Source: Halomonas citrativorans (lineage in GTDB: Bacteria > Pseudomonadota > Gammaproteobacteria > Pseudomonadales > Halomonadaceae). From it: DNA of 64,000 bases. Positions 24,345 to 34,293 of the stretch are shown one piece after another. How positions within the stretch are numbered: the stretch's first letter is position 1; each line of letters opens with the position of its first letter. Position numbers and translations under genes: made by a program. Where the stretch lies: assembly GCF_900163645.1 (NCBI RefSeq), contig NZ_FUKM01000003.1, forward strand, positions 124,001-188,000. Direction: 5' to 3'. Below the pieces are notes generated by a model that saw only the letters and a program-made list of their open reading frames with translations, was not told where the DNA came from and ran no database searches.

Positions 24345-27239
24345 ATGTCATTTGAAACACGCCGCTTGTCCGAACTAGCCGACCACGATGCTTTTATCAA
24401 ACGTCATAACGGCCCGAATGCCGACGACGTAGATACCATGTTAAACGTGCTCAATATCAAGCGCATGGACGATCTGATTGAGCAAACCATACCCAGCGAT
24501 ATTCGTCTTGGCCGTGAACTGAACCTGGATGATCCACGTAGTGAGGCTGAAGCGCTTGAGTACTTAGGCCAGTTGGCGCGCCAAAACCGTGTTGCTAAAA
24601 GCTATATTGGCCAAGGCTATTACGGCACGCATATGCCAGCGGTTATTCAACGTAATGTGCTCGAAAATCCGGGTTGGTACACCGCTTATACGCCCTATCA
24701 GCCGGAAATTTCTCAAGGCCGGTTGGAAGGATTATTAAACTTTCAGCAGGTTATTATGGACCTGACCGGAATGGAGCTTGCCAATGCTTCATTACTGGAT
24801 GAGGCCACGGCGGCTGCAGAAGCCATGGCACTCTGTAAGCGGAGTAATAAAAAGAGCAAATCCAACGCTTTCTTTATTGCCGACGATATTTTTCCGCAAA
24901 CCCTTGATGTCGTAAAAACCCGCGCTGATTTTTTTGGTTTTGAACTCATTACAGGTCCTGCCGATACGCTTGCCGACCATGATGTGTTTGGCGCGTTGCT
25001 TCAGTACCCTTCCGCCAGCGGCGAAGTACGTGACTTGGCACCTCTGTTAAAGGCGGCCACTGCCCATAATATCATGACCTGTGTAGCCTCTGACTTGCTG
25101 AGCCTGGTGCTACTCAAGGAGCCCGGCGCGTTAGGTGCGGATATCGTGATTGGTAATTCGCAACGCTTTGGGGTGCCAATGGGCTTTGGTGGCCCACATG
25201 CGGCGTTCTTTGCCACATCAGACAAGCTTAAGCGCTCTATTCCCGGGCGTATTATCGGCGTATCCAAAGATAGCCGAGGCAACACCGCCCTGCGGATGGC
25301 CATGCAGACGCGCGAGCAGCATATCCGTCGCGAAAAGGCCACCTCCAACATCTGCACGGCGCAGGCTCTTTTAGCCAATATTGCAGGGTTCTACGCAACT
25401 TATCACGGTGCTGAAGGGCTGCGTAAAATTGCTGGGCGTGTCCATCGACTCACCACATTGCTGGCGCAAGGCTTGCAGCAATCTGGCGTTTCGCTGGTGC
25501 ATCACAGCTGGTTTGATACGCTGCGCTTAACCCAGGTAGATGCAGGTAAAATTCATGGCCGCGCCATGACGCACGATGTCAATCTCCACTACTTCGCCAA
25601 TGGTGATGTAGGCATCAGCCTGGATGAAACAACCACCGCACACGATGTTGCCACCCTATTTGATGTGCTGCTGGGTAATGAACACGGGCTTTCTGTTGCC
25701 GCGCTGGACGAGCAGGTAATTGCCAGCGCTATCACGGGCATCCCCACCGCCTGCCAGCGGGAAAGTGATTTTTTGAGCCACCCCACCTTTAACCGATACC
25801 GCAGCGAAACAGAAATGCTGCGTTATCTAAAACGCCTGGAGAATAAGGACTTGTCGCTTGCCCATGCGATGATCCCTTTAGGCTCTTGCACCATGAAACT
25901 TAACGCTACCAGCGAAATGATCCCTATTTCCTGGCCTGCGTTTGCAGACTTGCACCCGTTTGCGCCGCGCGACCAGGTCGCTGGCTATCATCAAATGATT
26001 GATGAACTGGCCGCGTTCCTCGTAGAAATCACCGGTTACGATCATATTTCCATGCAACCTAACTCGGGCGCGCAGGGTGAGTACGCGGGGCTGCTGGCCA
26101 TTCGCCGTTACCAGGCGGCTCAAGGCGAAGCACACCGTAATGTGTGCCTGATCCCAAGCTCTGCCCATGGTACCAACCCGGCAACAGCGGCCATGGTGGG
26201 CATGGAGGTGGTCGTTGTAGAGTGTGATCAGAACGGCAATATCGATATAAATGACCTAATGGACAAAGCCGCCCAGCATAGCGACAAGCTCTCGGCGATC
26301 ATGATTACTTACCCGTCGACCCATGGTGTTTTCGAATCTCATGTGCGCAAGGTCTGTGACGTGGTGCATCAGCACGGTGCCCAGGTGTATGTCGATGGCG
26401 CCAATATGAATGCTCAAGTGGGACTAACGCGTCCTGGCGATTTCGGGGGCGACGTATCGCACCTTAATCTACATAAAACTTTCTGCATCCCCCACGGCGG
26501 AGGCGGCCCGGGTATGGGGCCTATCGGCGTAAAAGCTCACTTGGCGCCTTATGTCTCCAACCACGTGGTGACACCTATCAATGGTGTGAACCCAGAGAGC
26601 GGTGCCGTCTCAGCGGCAGCGTTTGGTAGTGCTTCGATCCTGCCTATCTCGTGGGCCTATATTAAAATGATGGGCGCCCAAGGGCTTCGCGAGGCAACAC
26701 AGTTAGCCATTTTAAACGCTAACTACATCGCCAAGCGCCTGGAAGAGTCCTACTCCATTCTCTATCGGGGAACTAACGGCAGGGTTGCCCACGAATGCAT
26801 CATTGATATTCGCCCACTAAAGGCAGCGTCAGGTATCAGTGAGGAAGATATTGCCAAGCGGTTGATGGACTATGGCTTCCATGCGCCCACCATGTCATTT
26901 CCGGTGCCAGGCACGCTGATGATAGAGCCGACCGAGTCCGAGTCCCTCTATGAAATTGACCGATTCTGCGATGCCATGATTGCCATCCGCGAAGAGATCA
27001 AGCGCGTTGAAAGTGGCGAGTGGACGCTGGATAACAACCCCTTGGTTAACGCACCCCACACGCAGGCCGACATTATGGACAGCCAGTGGGAACGGCCTTA
27101 TGACCGCCAGCTGGGGGCTTTTCCCACTGAAGCGGTCACTGCAGCCAAATACTGGCCAACCGTTAATCGGGTGGATAATGTGTTTGGGGATCGCCAGCTT
27201 ATTTGTTCTTGCCCAGGTATCGATGAATACAGGAAGTAA
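24345..27239 (+). CDS. gcvP: Glycine dehydrogenase (decarboxylating), P protein
   Basis: 964 residues, the length of the single-chain GcvP. It decarboxylates glycine with PLP and loads the aminomethyl group onto GcvH. The PLP lysine is Lys711 in [16 protein letters not shown]; other blocks are [13 protein letters not shown] [37 protein letters not shown] and [12 protein letters not shown]. It follows gcvH by 80 bp with the terminator in between. The stop is followed by a structured region shared with the convergent LysR gene. Confidence 0.97.
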   Translation: MSFETRRLSELADHDAFIKRHNGPNADDVDTMLNVLNIKRMDDLIEQTIPSDIRLGRELNLDDPRSEAEALEYLGQLARQNRVAKSYIGQGYYGTHMPAVIQRNVLENPGWYTAYTPYQPEISQGRLEGLLNFQQVIMDLTGMELANASLLDEATAAAEAMALCKRSNKKSKSNAFFIADDIFPQTLDVVKTRADFFGFELITGPADTLADHDVFGALLQYPSASGEVRDLAPLLKAATAHNIMTCVASDLLSLVLLKEPGALGADIVIGNSQRFGVPMGFGGPHAAFFATSDKLKRSIPGRIIGVSKDSRGNTALRMAMQTREQHIRREKATSNICTAQALLANIAGFYATYHGAEGLRKIAGRVHRLTTLLAQGLQQSGVSLVHHSWFDTLRLTQVDAGKIHGRAMTHDVNLHYFANGDVGISLDETTTAHDVATLFDVLLGNEHGLSVAALDEQVIASAITGIPTACQRESDFLSHPTFNRYRSETEMLRYLKRLENKDLSLAHAMIPLGSCTMKLNATSEMIPISWPAFADLHPFAPRDQVAGYHQMIDELAAFLVEITGYDHISMQPNSGAQGEYAGLLAIRRYQAAQGEAHRNVCLIPSSAHGTNPATAAMVGMEVVVVECDQNGNIDINDLMDKAAQHSDKLSAIMITYPSTHGVFESHVRKVCDVVHQHGAQVYVDGANMNAQVGLTRPGDFGGDVSHLNLHKTFCIPHGGGGPGMGPIGVKAHLAPYVSNHVVTPINGVNPESGAVSAAAFGSASILPISWAYIKMMGAQGLREATQLAILNANYIAKRLEESYSILYRGTNGRVAHECIIDIRPLKAASGISEEDIAKRLMDYGFHAPTMSFPVPGTLMIEPTESESLYEIDRFCDAMIAIREEIKRVESGEWTLDNNPLVNAPHTQADIMDSQWERPYDRQLGAFPTEAVTAAKYWPTVNRVDNVFGDRQLICSCPGIDEYRK

Positions 27240-27283
27240 AAATACGCTAGACGCTTAATACGTAAGCCAACACTTCATCAAGT

Positions 27284-27322
27284 GAACGCCTTTGAGCCCT
27301 TATTCGGGTACCAGAGGCGTTC
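27284..27322. terminator. Possible shared terminator of gcvP and the LysR gene
   Basis: GAACGCCT (27284-27291) pairs with AGGCGTTC (27315-27322) around an inner CCC/GGG pairing; TTTCC follows. It overlaps the last codons of the convergent LysR gene. Confidence 0.4.
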
Positions 27323-28202
27323 TTTCCTGGATGCGCTGTTTACAAAAACCATCCAACAGTTTTTCATAGCGTTTAGGAAGTACGGAGTCACGCCGACGTA
27401 ACAGATAGAGCTCTTCATTCACCGCAATGGGTAAGGTTAACGCTTTCACCTGACGCTGCCACGGTGACGTTTCTAATACCAATAAAGAAACTACTGTAAA
27501 CCCAAGCCCACGAGCAACCGCATCTAGCACCATACCGACTTCGTTGGTAAAACCCTGGTAGCGAAAATGTGTCATTGAGCGAAACTCACCTGGATAATTC
27601 GCTCTCAACAGTGAATACGCGTGGTTAATGCCATCGTAGTAGTTAAGAAAGCCGATGCCCATTAAATCAGACAGCGTACTTCCGGCAAAATCAGCGGGCA
27701 CCACTAGGCACAGCGGCTCTTTATGCCATAGCGTGCAGGTAAGATCAGGGTGGTTGAGCGCCTCCGTAACGATACCTATATCGTAGCGCCCTTCCAGCAA
27801 GTCATTCACAATTTCATGGTTAAACGCAAAGCTATAATTAACGGTTAAATTAGGATGCATTTGCTGCTGACCTAAAATAAACGGATAAAGCATAAGGCCA
27901 ACACTTCCAGGCGACGCAATACGACACTCACCACTGTCCAAGGAGTCGTCATCCAGGCCATGACGAAATTGTTCGTGCTCAGCAAAGAGTTTTAACGCGT
28001 AATCGTAAGCACGACGACCCGATTCCGTTAAGGTAAAGCTTCGCCCTTTACGCTCAATTAGCGTTTTATCAAGATAATTTTCCAACTTACGTACATGCTG
28101 ACTAACCCCGGGCTGGGTCATCTCCAGGCGATGTGCCGTACGTGTAAAACTACCGGTCTCAACCAACGTAATAAATGTCCGAAAGTACTGGGCATTAAAC
28201 AT
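27300..28202 (-). CDS. LysR-family transcriptional regulator
   Basis: 300 residues from MFNAQYFRTFITLVETGSFT. The winged helix-turn-helix TRTAHRLEMTQPGVSQHVRKLEN (about 17-40) is followed by the usual two-lobed effector domain. ATG 28202 fits the family opening although no good ribosome site is visible; an ATG 16 codons upstream (28250) has none either. It is convergent with gcvP and divergent from ppnN with about 150 bp between. Its targets cannot be read from the sequence. Confidence 0.9.
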   Translation of the reverse strand: MFNAQYFRTFITLVETGSFTRTAHRLEMTQPGVSQHVRKLENYLDKTLIERKGRSFTLTESGRRAYDYALKLFAEHEQFRHGLDDDSLDSGECRIASPGSVGLMLYPFILGQQQMHPNLTVNYSFAFNHEIVNDLLEGRYDIGIVTEALNHPDLTCTLWHKEPLCLVVPADFAGSTLSDLMGIGFLNYYDGINHAYSLLRANYPGEFRSMTHFRYQGFTNEVGMVLDAVARGLGFTVVSLLVLETSPWQRQVKALTLPIAVNEELYLLRRRDSVLPKRYEKLLDGFCKQRIQERTPLVPE

Positions 28203-28328
28203 AATAAAACGCCATTTTCTATAGCCACCGTGTACGCGTATTTTGCGCATAGAGTAGCACAGTTGGGCTTGTCACTGGTTGCGCTGTACCCACCGCTATA
28301 GCGTGCTAGTATGCAAGGAGTTAAAAAA

Positions 28329-28388
28329 ATGACCAGGAATCGACGCACTAATGACATCAATTATTCAGCCTCGTGCCACTATCTCTAG
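28329..28388 (+). other. Possible 19-codon leader ORF overlapping the ppnN start
   Basis: ATG 28329 has the best ribosome site of the region (AAGGAG, eight bases upstream) and encodes MTRNRRTNDINYSASCHYL before TAG 28386-28388. It reads in another frame than ppnN and overlaps its first 13 codons. The ppnN ATG itself has only a distant AGGA. Translation of this leader could set ppnN initiation. Confidence 0.25.
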
Positions 28389-29733
28389 TATTATTTCTCC
28401 CGAAGGAAGCCTTGAAGTGCTTTCACAGCACGAGGTTAATCGGCTACAAAGCACCTCACAAAACGGCTTACATGATTTACTGCGCCGCTGTGCACTGGCT
28501 GTCTTGAACTGTGGAAGACCCACTGATGACAGTGTGGCTATTCTTGAAGCGTATAAAGATTTTGATATTGAGGTGCTACAACAGGATAGAGGGATTCGCT
28601 TAAAGCTAACCAATGCGCCAGCAGAAGCCTTTGTCGATGGCCAGATGATACGCGGCATTCGTGAGCACCTTTCCTCCATTATTCGCGATATTGTCTACGT
28701 ATATAATGAGATCCAGAACCACAACCGCTTTGACCTTAATACGGCAGAAGGAACCACCAACGCCGTTTTTCATATTTTGCGTAAAGCCGGCACGTTAAAA
28801 CCTGGGCGTGACCCAAGTTTAGTCGTTTGCTGGGGCGGGCACTCAATTTCACGTGATGAGTACGAGTATTCAAAAGATGTTGGCTACCATCTTGGGCTAC
28901 GCGATTTAGATATCTGCACCGGCTGCGGGCCAGGCGCCATGAAAGGACCGATGAAAGGCGCAAATGTTGCTCATGCCAAACAGCGGCGTCAGGATAGCCG
29001 TTATCTAGGGATTTCCGAGCCAGGCATTATTGCCGCAGAAGCCCCCAATCCCATTGTTAATGAGCTCGTCGTCATGCCTGACATTGAAAAGCGCTTGGAA
29101 GCGTTTGTACGTCTAGGCCATGGCATTATCGTCTTTCCTGGCGGGGTCGGTACGGCTGAAGAAATTTTGTATCTACTCGGCATACTGCTGCATCCAAATA
29201 ACAGTGAAACGCCCTTTCCTCTCATTTTCACAGGGCCTGCAGATTCGGCAGCGTATTTCCAAAAAATAGACGAATTTCTGGTCTATACCCTGGGTGAAGA
29301 AATTCGTCGCTACTACACTATCATTACCGGTGACCCGGTGGCGGTCGCCCGTAAGATGCGTACCGGGATTGATACCATTAGAGAGTTCCGGCGCAATCAG
29401 CAGGATGCCTTTTACTATAATTGGCGCCTCACCATTGCACGAGATTTTCAAGCGACCTTCGAACCTACACACGAAGCCATGCGTGAACTCGCTCTGCATC
29501 GCCAGCAGCCCAAGCATGAACTTGCCGCCAATCTTCGTCGTGCCTTTTCTGGGATTGTGGCTGGAAATGTCAAGGAACAAGGCATTAAAGCCATTAAAGC
29601 ACACGGTCCCTTTGTGCTAACCGCAGAACCTGCCCTGATGCAGCGCCTGGACGAGTTACTCACCTCATTTGTTGCCCAAGGACGCATGAAGCTTGATGGC
29701 CAACCCTACACGCCGTGTTATGTTTTAAAATAA
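28351..29733 (+). CDS. ppnN: Pyrimidine/purine nucleotide 5'-monophosphate nucleosidase
   Basis: 460 residues, close to E. coli PpnN (YgdH, 454). It hydrolyses nucleoside monophosphates to base and ribose 5-phosphate and is stimulated by (p)ppGpp. The Rossmann/LOG-type core shows WGGHSISRDEYEYSKDVGY, CTGCGPGAMKGPMKGA and the motif PGGVGTAEE, with the PpnN-specific N-terminal domain (SPEGSLEVLSQHEV) and C-terminal domain flanking it. It stands alone between a divergent regulator and a transporter gene. Confidence 0.94.
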   Translation: MTSIIQPRATISSIISPEGSLEVLSQHEVNRLQSTSQNGLHDLLRRCALAVLNCGRPTDDSVAILEAYKDFDIEVLQQDRGIRLKLTNAPAEAFVDGQMIRGIREHLSSIIRDIVYVYNEIQNHNRFDLNTAEGTTNAVFHILRKAGTLKPGRDPSLVVCWGGHSISRDEYEYSKDVGYHLGLRDLDICTGCGPGAMKGPMKGANVAHAKQRRQDSRYLGISEPGIIAAEAPNPIVNELVVMPDIEKRLEAFVRLGHGIIVFPGGVGTAEEILYLLGILLHPNNSETPFPLIFTGPADSAAYFQKIDEFLVYTLGEEIRRYYTIITGDPVAVARKMRTGIDTIREFRRNQQDAFYYNWRLTIARDFQATFEPTHEAMRELALHRQQPKHELAANLRRAFSGIVAGNVKEQGIKAIKAHGPFVLTAEPALMQRLDELLTSFVAQGRMKLDGQPYTPCYVLK

Positions 29734-29820
29734 CCGCGGCTCCAAGGCGCTATTTGCAGCACAATTGCCAATATCTGCAGCCGAGAAATCGGCTGCTTCA
29801 CTTTTGCCCGGAAGAAAACC

Positions 29821-30552
29821 TTGCTCATCGCCCTATTGACGCTGTTAGCTGCTGGCATTATTAAAGGTGCTATTGGTTCGGGTGTACCGGTGTTGGTTGT
29901 GCCGGTATTTACCATGCTTTATGACGTTAAGCTCGCGATTGCCGTACTGGTTGTTCCCAACCTGCTTAGTAACCTACTTCAGGTGTGGCAATACCGGCGC
30001 TACCTACTGCCCATCCGGTTTCTGGCTGCTTTTTCGATAGCGGGCGCGTTGGGTATTATTCTGGGCACCTGGGGATTAGTGGTTCTCTCTCCAAAGCTGC
30101 TTTCGTTAGGCGTTGCTGGCGCGATTGTCTTGTACCTAATCATCAAACTAACAAGACGGCGCTTGGTACTTTCCTACGCACTGGCTTCACGAATCGTCAT
30201 CCCGGCTGGCTTACTGGGCGGTATATTGCAAGGCGCTGCGGGCATGTCCGCTCCCGCTTCAATTACATTTTTGAATGCAATGAAGCTGGAAAGGCCTGTG
30301 TTTATTGGCTCAATTTCCGTCTTTTTTGTGGCGATTACCTGCGTGCAAATTCCCGCGCTCTTAAAGACTGACATACTGACCATGCAGCGTTCGCTTTATA
30401 GCGTCATTGCTCTAGGCATCATTTTGACGGCCATGCCGCTGGGCGCCTACCTGGGGAATCGAATGCCACACCGTTGGTTTGATAATTTAATCATGCTGCT
30501 GCTTACGGGTATCGCCATTAAAATTATTATTGATACGCTACTCCAAACTTGA
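29821..30552 (+). CDS. TauE/SafE (TSUP) family membrane transporter
   Basis: 243 residues with about eight hydrophobic helices arranged as two TSUP repeats; AAGIIKGAIGSGVPVLVVPV near the start and GLLGGILQGAAGMSAP at mid-length are the repeated GxGG-like motifs. Members export or import sulfite, sulfoacetate, formate or other small organosulfur anions. The start is a TTG with GGAAGAAAACC before it. No sulfur genes are adjacent, so the substrate is unknown. Confidence 0.85.
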   Translation: MLIALLTLLAAGIIKGAIGSGVPVLVVPVFTMLYDVKLAIAVLVVPNLLSNLLQVWQYRRYLLPIRFLAAFSIAGALGIILGTWGLVVLSPKLLSLGVAGAIVLYLIIKLTRRRLVLSYALASRIVIPAGLLGGILQGAAGMSAPASITFLNAMKLERPVFIGSISVFFVAITCVQIPALLKTDILTMQRSLYSVIALGIILTAMPLGAYLGNRMPHRWFDNLIMLLLTGIAIKIIIDTLLQT

Positions 30553-30654
30553 TGCTCTAAGATTAGGATCCTAAAGCAAAAAATAAGAAACAATCTACAC
30601 TCTAGTCTGTCTTACCTTATCAAGCTCGGTACTTACCAAGGGATGGAGCTAGCT

Positions 30655-30855
30655 ATGCAGATGATTGATCAACTACATGACGGAATGACAAAAGCCTTTG
30701 CAAAACACTGCTTTGAAAGTAGCTCAGTTGAAAAACTCCGTGCAGCAGCCGAAGGTAAGGCTGATTCGGCTGAAATGAAGCACTGGGGAATAACGGAAGG
30801 CCAATGGGAAGAAGCTGTCGCGGCAGCCCTAGCCGATCTTGAGGCTGGCGAGTAA
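30655..30855 (+). CDS. Small acidic protein, 66 residues, unknown
   Basis: MQMIDQLHDGMTKAFAKHCF at the start, then SSVEKLRAAAEGKADSAEMK and an acidic Ala-rich helix. GGAG lies six bases before ATG 30655; an in-frame ATG four codons earlier lacks one. It is probably all helical and has one cysteine. A good terminator follows. No family recognised. Confidence 0.65.
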   Translation: MQMIDQLHDGMTKAFAKHCFESSSVEKLRAAAEGKADSAEMKHWGITEGQWEEAVAAALADLEAGE

Positions 30856-30890
30856 CCTGCTCATTACCTGCTCATTCGTTATGCTTTCCT

Positions 30891-30925
30891 AAAAGCCGCT
30901 CACGCCATTTGTCGGCGGCTTTTCT
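30891..30925 (+). terminator. Terminator after the 66-residue protein gene
   Basis: AAAAGCCGC (30891-30899) pairs with GCGGCTTTT (30915-30923). The preceding 10-mer CCTGCTCATT is duplicated just after the stop codon. Confidence 0.78.
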
Positions 30926-31056
30926 ATCGCTAAATTAACAAACATTAAAGCCACCTTTAACGCAGCCATTGTGTGATCACAAGCAAACTAAAACGTTCTG
31001 ACGGAGTCCTAAAAAAAGATGTAGCACGAAATAACGACGGCTGATGGAGAAATACC

Positions 31057-31260
31057 ATGTCCATAATGATTGACGATATACTCATGTTGCCAAAAACGGA
31101 TTTTAATGACGCATTAACTGTCGGCGAGGAGCGAGAGCATTTTGGCCTAGTTGATAAACGTGATAAATACAAACAGGTGTCGAGAGACGTTCTTATCAAG
31201 GTAGTCGCCATTCATGATGACAATTATGAAGTTAAAGTCATTGACATATTAACACCGTAA
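31057..31260 (+). CDS. Small protein, 67 residues, unknown
   Basis: MSIMIDDILMLPKTDFNDAL at the start and VSRDVLIKVVAIHDDNYEVKV near the end. GGAGAAATACC precedes ATG 31057. Mixed alpha/beta composition, no cysteine or membrane span. A hairpin GCACTGGC (31271-31278) / GCCAGTGC (31298-31305) followed by a T-rich stretch may end the transcript. No family recognised. Confidence 0.6.
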   Translation: MSIMIDDILMLPKTDFNDALTVGEEREHFGLVDKRDKYKQVSRDVLIKVVAIHDDNYEVKVIDILTP

Positions 31261-31323
31261 TATTGGAGTGGCACTGGCAGGGCATATGATTAAGCTCGCC
31301 AGTGCACTTTCTTGCTTTTTCAC

Positions 31324-31506
31324 TTACTCGTCCACCGATACTCTTCGAAGATCTTCAAGGCACACATTTTTCGGCAGCTCAGACTCCTTTGCAGGTAACC
31401 ATACTGGCGACAAATCGCTATCCTCACGTCCATCCTTATGAGTACAACCGGGTATGCGATAAACCACTCGGTTATGATGATCATCCCACGCAAAAATACG
31501 GTCCAT
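31324..31506 (-). CDS. Small protein, 60 residues, unknown
   Basis: Starts MDRIFAWDDHHNRVVYRIPG at ATG 31506, with AAGGAG seven bases upstream, a much better start than the longer open frame from 31626. Ends with SELPKNVCLEDLRRVSVDE. The aromatic, histidine-rich start is reminiscent of small fold-forming proteins but matches nothing I know. It is convergent with the preceding gene. Confidence 0.55.
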   Translation of the reverse strand: MDRIFAWDDHHNRVVYRIPGCTHKDGREDSDLSPVWLPAKESELPKNVCLEDLRRVSVDE

Positions 31507-31863
31507 ACGGCTCTCCTTGAAATGGATAACGCTCAGCAGTGTACTGATGCCAATAGTTTGCACTTGAGTAACGAGCAAGCCCCGCTCTTTCCTTGGCAAC
31601 AAATCTCTTGGTGTGAAAAGTGACATGTCCGTGTCACCAACCTGTGCAGCCTTCTCACATTTACTTCATTTTTCGTTTTAAAGCGTTCTCGATAGACAAA
31701 ATCATTAGCGAGCCACACATAATGCATTATTGTGGCAGGCAGTTTCCCCAAAATATAAAATAATCGGTTTTGCCGAAAGCATTTGCTAAGCTAACATTAA
31801 GAATTAATATATATTGCCAATGATTGATTAAATGCTTTAAACAAACCGGGGGACGATCCAGCG

Positions 31864-34128
31864 ATGGCCAAAGGAATCAAGATTTATAATAAACCGGCTG
31901 GCGGGTGGGGAGCACTCAAAGCTGTCGCCGAAGCTGTGCGTGAAGAAATGGGGCTGAGTACCCATACGCGCGCATTATTGCAAATGAATCAGCCCGATGG
32001 CTTTGACTGCCCAGGCTGTGCATGGCCGGACCCCGAGCACACGTCATCGTTCGAATTTTGCGAAAATGGCGCCAAGGCCGTCACCTGGGAGGCGACATCC
32101 AAGCGCGTCACGTCAGAATTCTTTGAAACACACACTGTTTCAGAGCTTTGGGAATGGTCGGATCACCAGTTGGAAAATCAAGGGCGCTTGACTCAGCCCG
32201 TACGTTTTGATGCCGAAACCGATCGTTTCGTTCCAGTAAGCTGGGAAGAAGCATTTAGCCGAGCTGCAGAAGCTCTGAATAATCTCGACGATCCTACGCA
32301 AGCGGAGTTCTATACCTCAGGGCGGGCGTCCAACGAAGCTGCTTTTCTCTATCAGCTTTTTGCACGTGAATTCGGCTCGAATAATTTTCCCGACTGTTCC
32401 AACATGTGTCATGAGCCGACCAGTATCGGGCTACCAAAATCGATTGGCATCGGTAAAGGGACAGTGACGCTTAATGATTTTGAACAGGCTGATGCCGTTT
32501 TCTGTATAGGACACAATCCTGGAACCAACCACCCACGTATGCTCAGAACACTTGCGGATGTCTCGAAGCGCGGAAAGCCGGTGGTGGTTATTAATCCATT
32601 ACGTGAACGAGGCCTGGAGCGGTTTCAGGACCCACAATCGCCTGGTGAAATGCTCACTGATAGCGCAACAGGTATTGATCGCGCTTACTTTCAAGTGAAG
32701 GTCGGCGGCGACGTAGCCGTGTTCAAAGGCATTATGAAATCGTTGTTTGACGCTGACTCGAAAGACATGGCCGCAGGTGGGAGCGGCCTGCTTGATCGCT
32801 CTTTTATTGCCGAACACACGGTCGGCTTCGAGGCGCTGAAGTCGGATATTGAAAATACAGACTGGGATACCATTATTCGCCGTTCGGGCCTGCCGCGTGA
32901 ACAAATTGAAGCGCTTACAGACACCTATGCATCTGCTGAGAACGTTATCTTTTGCTATGGCATGGGTATCACGCAGCACCGGCACGGGACCGAAGCCATC
33001 CAGCAAATGGCCAATCTGCTGCTACTACGTGGAAACATGGGACGTCCCGGTGCTGGAATTTGCCCATTACGGGGCCACTCCAATGTTCAAGGTGATAGAA
33101 CGGTCGGCATCACAGAAATTCCAAACGAGGCATTTCTGTCGCGGCTAGATAAGGCATTCGGTATTAAAAGCCCTCGTGCCCATGGTCATAATGCAGTCAA
33201 CGCACTGGCTGCAATGCGTGATGGACGATCAAAGACATTCATCGGTTTGGGCGGTAACTTTGCCGTCGCCATGAGCGATCCCAAAATCGCCTACGATGCC
33301 TTCCGCAGCCTTGACCTCAACATCCAGATTGTCACAAAACTCAACAGAACCTGCCTGCTGACAGCACATGAAACCATCATCCTACCGTGCTTAGGCCGAA
33401 CCGAGCATGATATCCAGGAAACGGGCCCACAAAGCATCACTGTCGAAGATTCAATGTCGATGGTCCATGCATCAAGGGGTGGCCTAAAACCCGCATCAGA
33501 TGAACTGCGCTCAGAGCCCGCCATTATTGCAGGCCTCGCCATGGCAACACTGCCCGAAACGGCCGTCGACTGGAAGGCACTGATTGCCGACTACAACCAA
33601 ATCCGTGACAAAATTGAGGCTGTTTTTCCGGATTTCTTTGACTTCAATGAGCGTATTCAAAAACCAGGCGGCTTTCGTCTGAGAGTTGGTGCAAGTCAGC
33701 GAGAATGGGATACGCCTGACGGCAAAGCGCATTTCCTTGTCCTGTCGGGTACAGACGAGGATGACGGACGCGATGATACAGCACTCACACTGACCACCAT
33801 ACGTAGCCATGATCAATACAATACAACAATATACGGCTTGAATGACCGTTATCGAGGCGTCCACGGCAGGCGTGATGTACTGTTCGCAAATCGTGATGAT
33901 CTAGCAGACTTGGGGCTCGAAGAAGGTGATGTCGTCGATGTACGGTCAGGAGATCGAATTTTGGCAGGGCTGACACTGGTGGATTATTCGATTTCGCGTG
34001 GTTCATTGGCAACGTATTTTCCAGAAGCCAACTGCCTTGTTGGTCTGGATGACAAGGACCACGAAAGCGAGGTCCCTGCTTATAAATCCATTCCCGTCAC
34101 CATCACAAAAGCAGAGGTTTCACTCTGA
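31864..34128 (+). CDS. ydeP: FdhF/YdeP-family molybdopterin oxidoreductase
   Basis: 754 residues of the molybdopterin-dependent formate-dehydrogenase-like branch that contains E. coli YdeP. Near the N terminus FDCPGCAWPD holds Cys49 and Cys52; only this pair, followed by SSFEFCENGAKA, stands where true formate dehydrogenases have four [4Fe-4S] cysteines, and SNMCHEPTS marks the cofactor site. The C-terminal dinucleotide-binding domain starts near 630 (TIRSHDQYNTTIYG). YdeP has no proven reaction but supports acid resistance under EvgA control in E. coli. GGGGGACGATCCAGCG precedes ATG 31864. First gene of a same-strand block with a ClC exchanger and a permease. Confidence 0.9.
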   Translation: MAKGIKIYNKPAGGWGALKAVAEAVREEMGLSTHTRALLQMNQPDGFDCPGCAWPDPEHTSSFEFCENGAKAVTWEATSKRVTSEFFETHTVSELWEWSDHQLENQGRLTQPVRFDAETDRFVPVSWEEAFSRAAEALNNLDDPTQAEFYTSGRASNEAAFLYQLFAREFGSNNFPDCSNMCHEPTSIGLPKSIGIGKGTVTLNDFEQADAVFCIGHNPGTNHPRMLRTLADVSKRGKPVVVINPLRERGLERFQDPQSPGEMLTDSATGIDRAYFQVKVGGDVAVFKGIMKSLFDADSKDMAAGGSGLLDRSFIAEHTVGFEALKSDIENTDWDTIIRRSGLPREQIEALTDTYASAENVIFCYGMGITQHRHGTEAIQQMANLLLLRGNMGRPGAGICPLRGHSNVQGDRTVGITEIPNEAFLSRLDKAFGIKSPRAHGHNAVNALAAMRDGRSKTFIGLGGNFAVAMSDPKIAYDAFRSLDLNIQIVTKLNRTCLLTAHETIILPCLGRTEHDIQETGPQSITVEDSMSMVHASRGGLKPASDELRSEPAIIAGLAMATLPETAVDWKALIADYNQIRDKIEAVFPDFFDFNERIQKPGGFRLRVGASQREWDTPDGKAHFLVLSGTDEDDGRDDTALTLTTIRSHDQYNTTIYGLNDRYRGVHGRRDVLFANRDDLADLGLEEGDVVDVRSGDRILAGLTLVDYSISRGSLATYFPEANCLVGLDDKDHESEVPAYKSIPVTITKAEVSL

Positions 34129-34228
34129 TAACATGCGCGGTGAGGCGAAACCTCTCAGATGGGGGTTACTGAACTGAATCAAACGGAAATGTGATTTTTT
34201 AAGCTCACTACTTCAAGCATATTCAGCA

Positions 34229-34268
34229 AGGTGCTGGGCACCCAACGGGGAGACAGAGCATGTCTCCC
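34229..34268 (+). promoter_or_regulatory. Two adjacent hairpins in the leader of the ClC gene
   Basis: GGTGC-TGG-GCACC (34230-34242) and GGGAGACA-GAGCA-TGTCTCCC (34248-34268) lie side by side, 26 bp before the chosen ClC start. The second is a perfect 8-bp stem without a T-run. The sequence does not resemble a fluoride riboswitch. It may control translation or mRNA stability. Confidence 0.45.
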
Positions 34269-34293
34269 TGAACTATCCAAACTGAGACACTCA

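Noticed and set aside
34129..34293. Fluoride riboswitch considered for the ClC gene
   Set aside because: The leader lacks the conserved fluoride-aptamer blocks, and the protein has the chloride-type GREGP gate and proton glutamate, so it is not a fluoride exporter.
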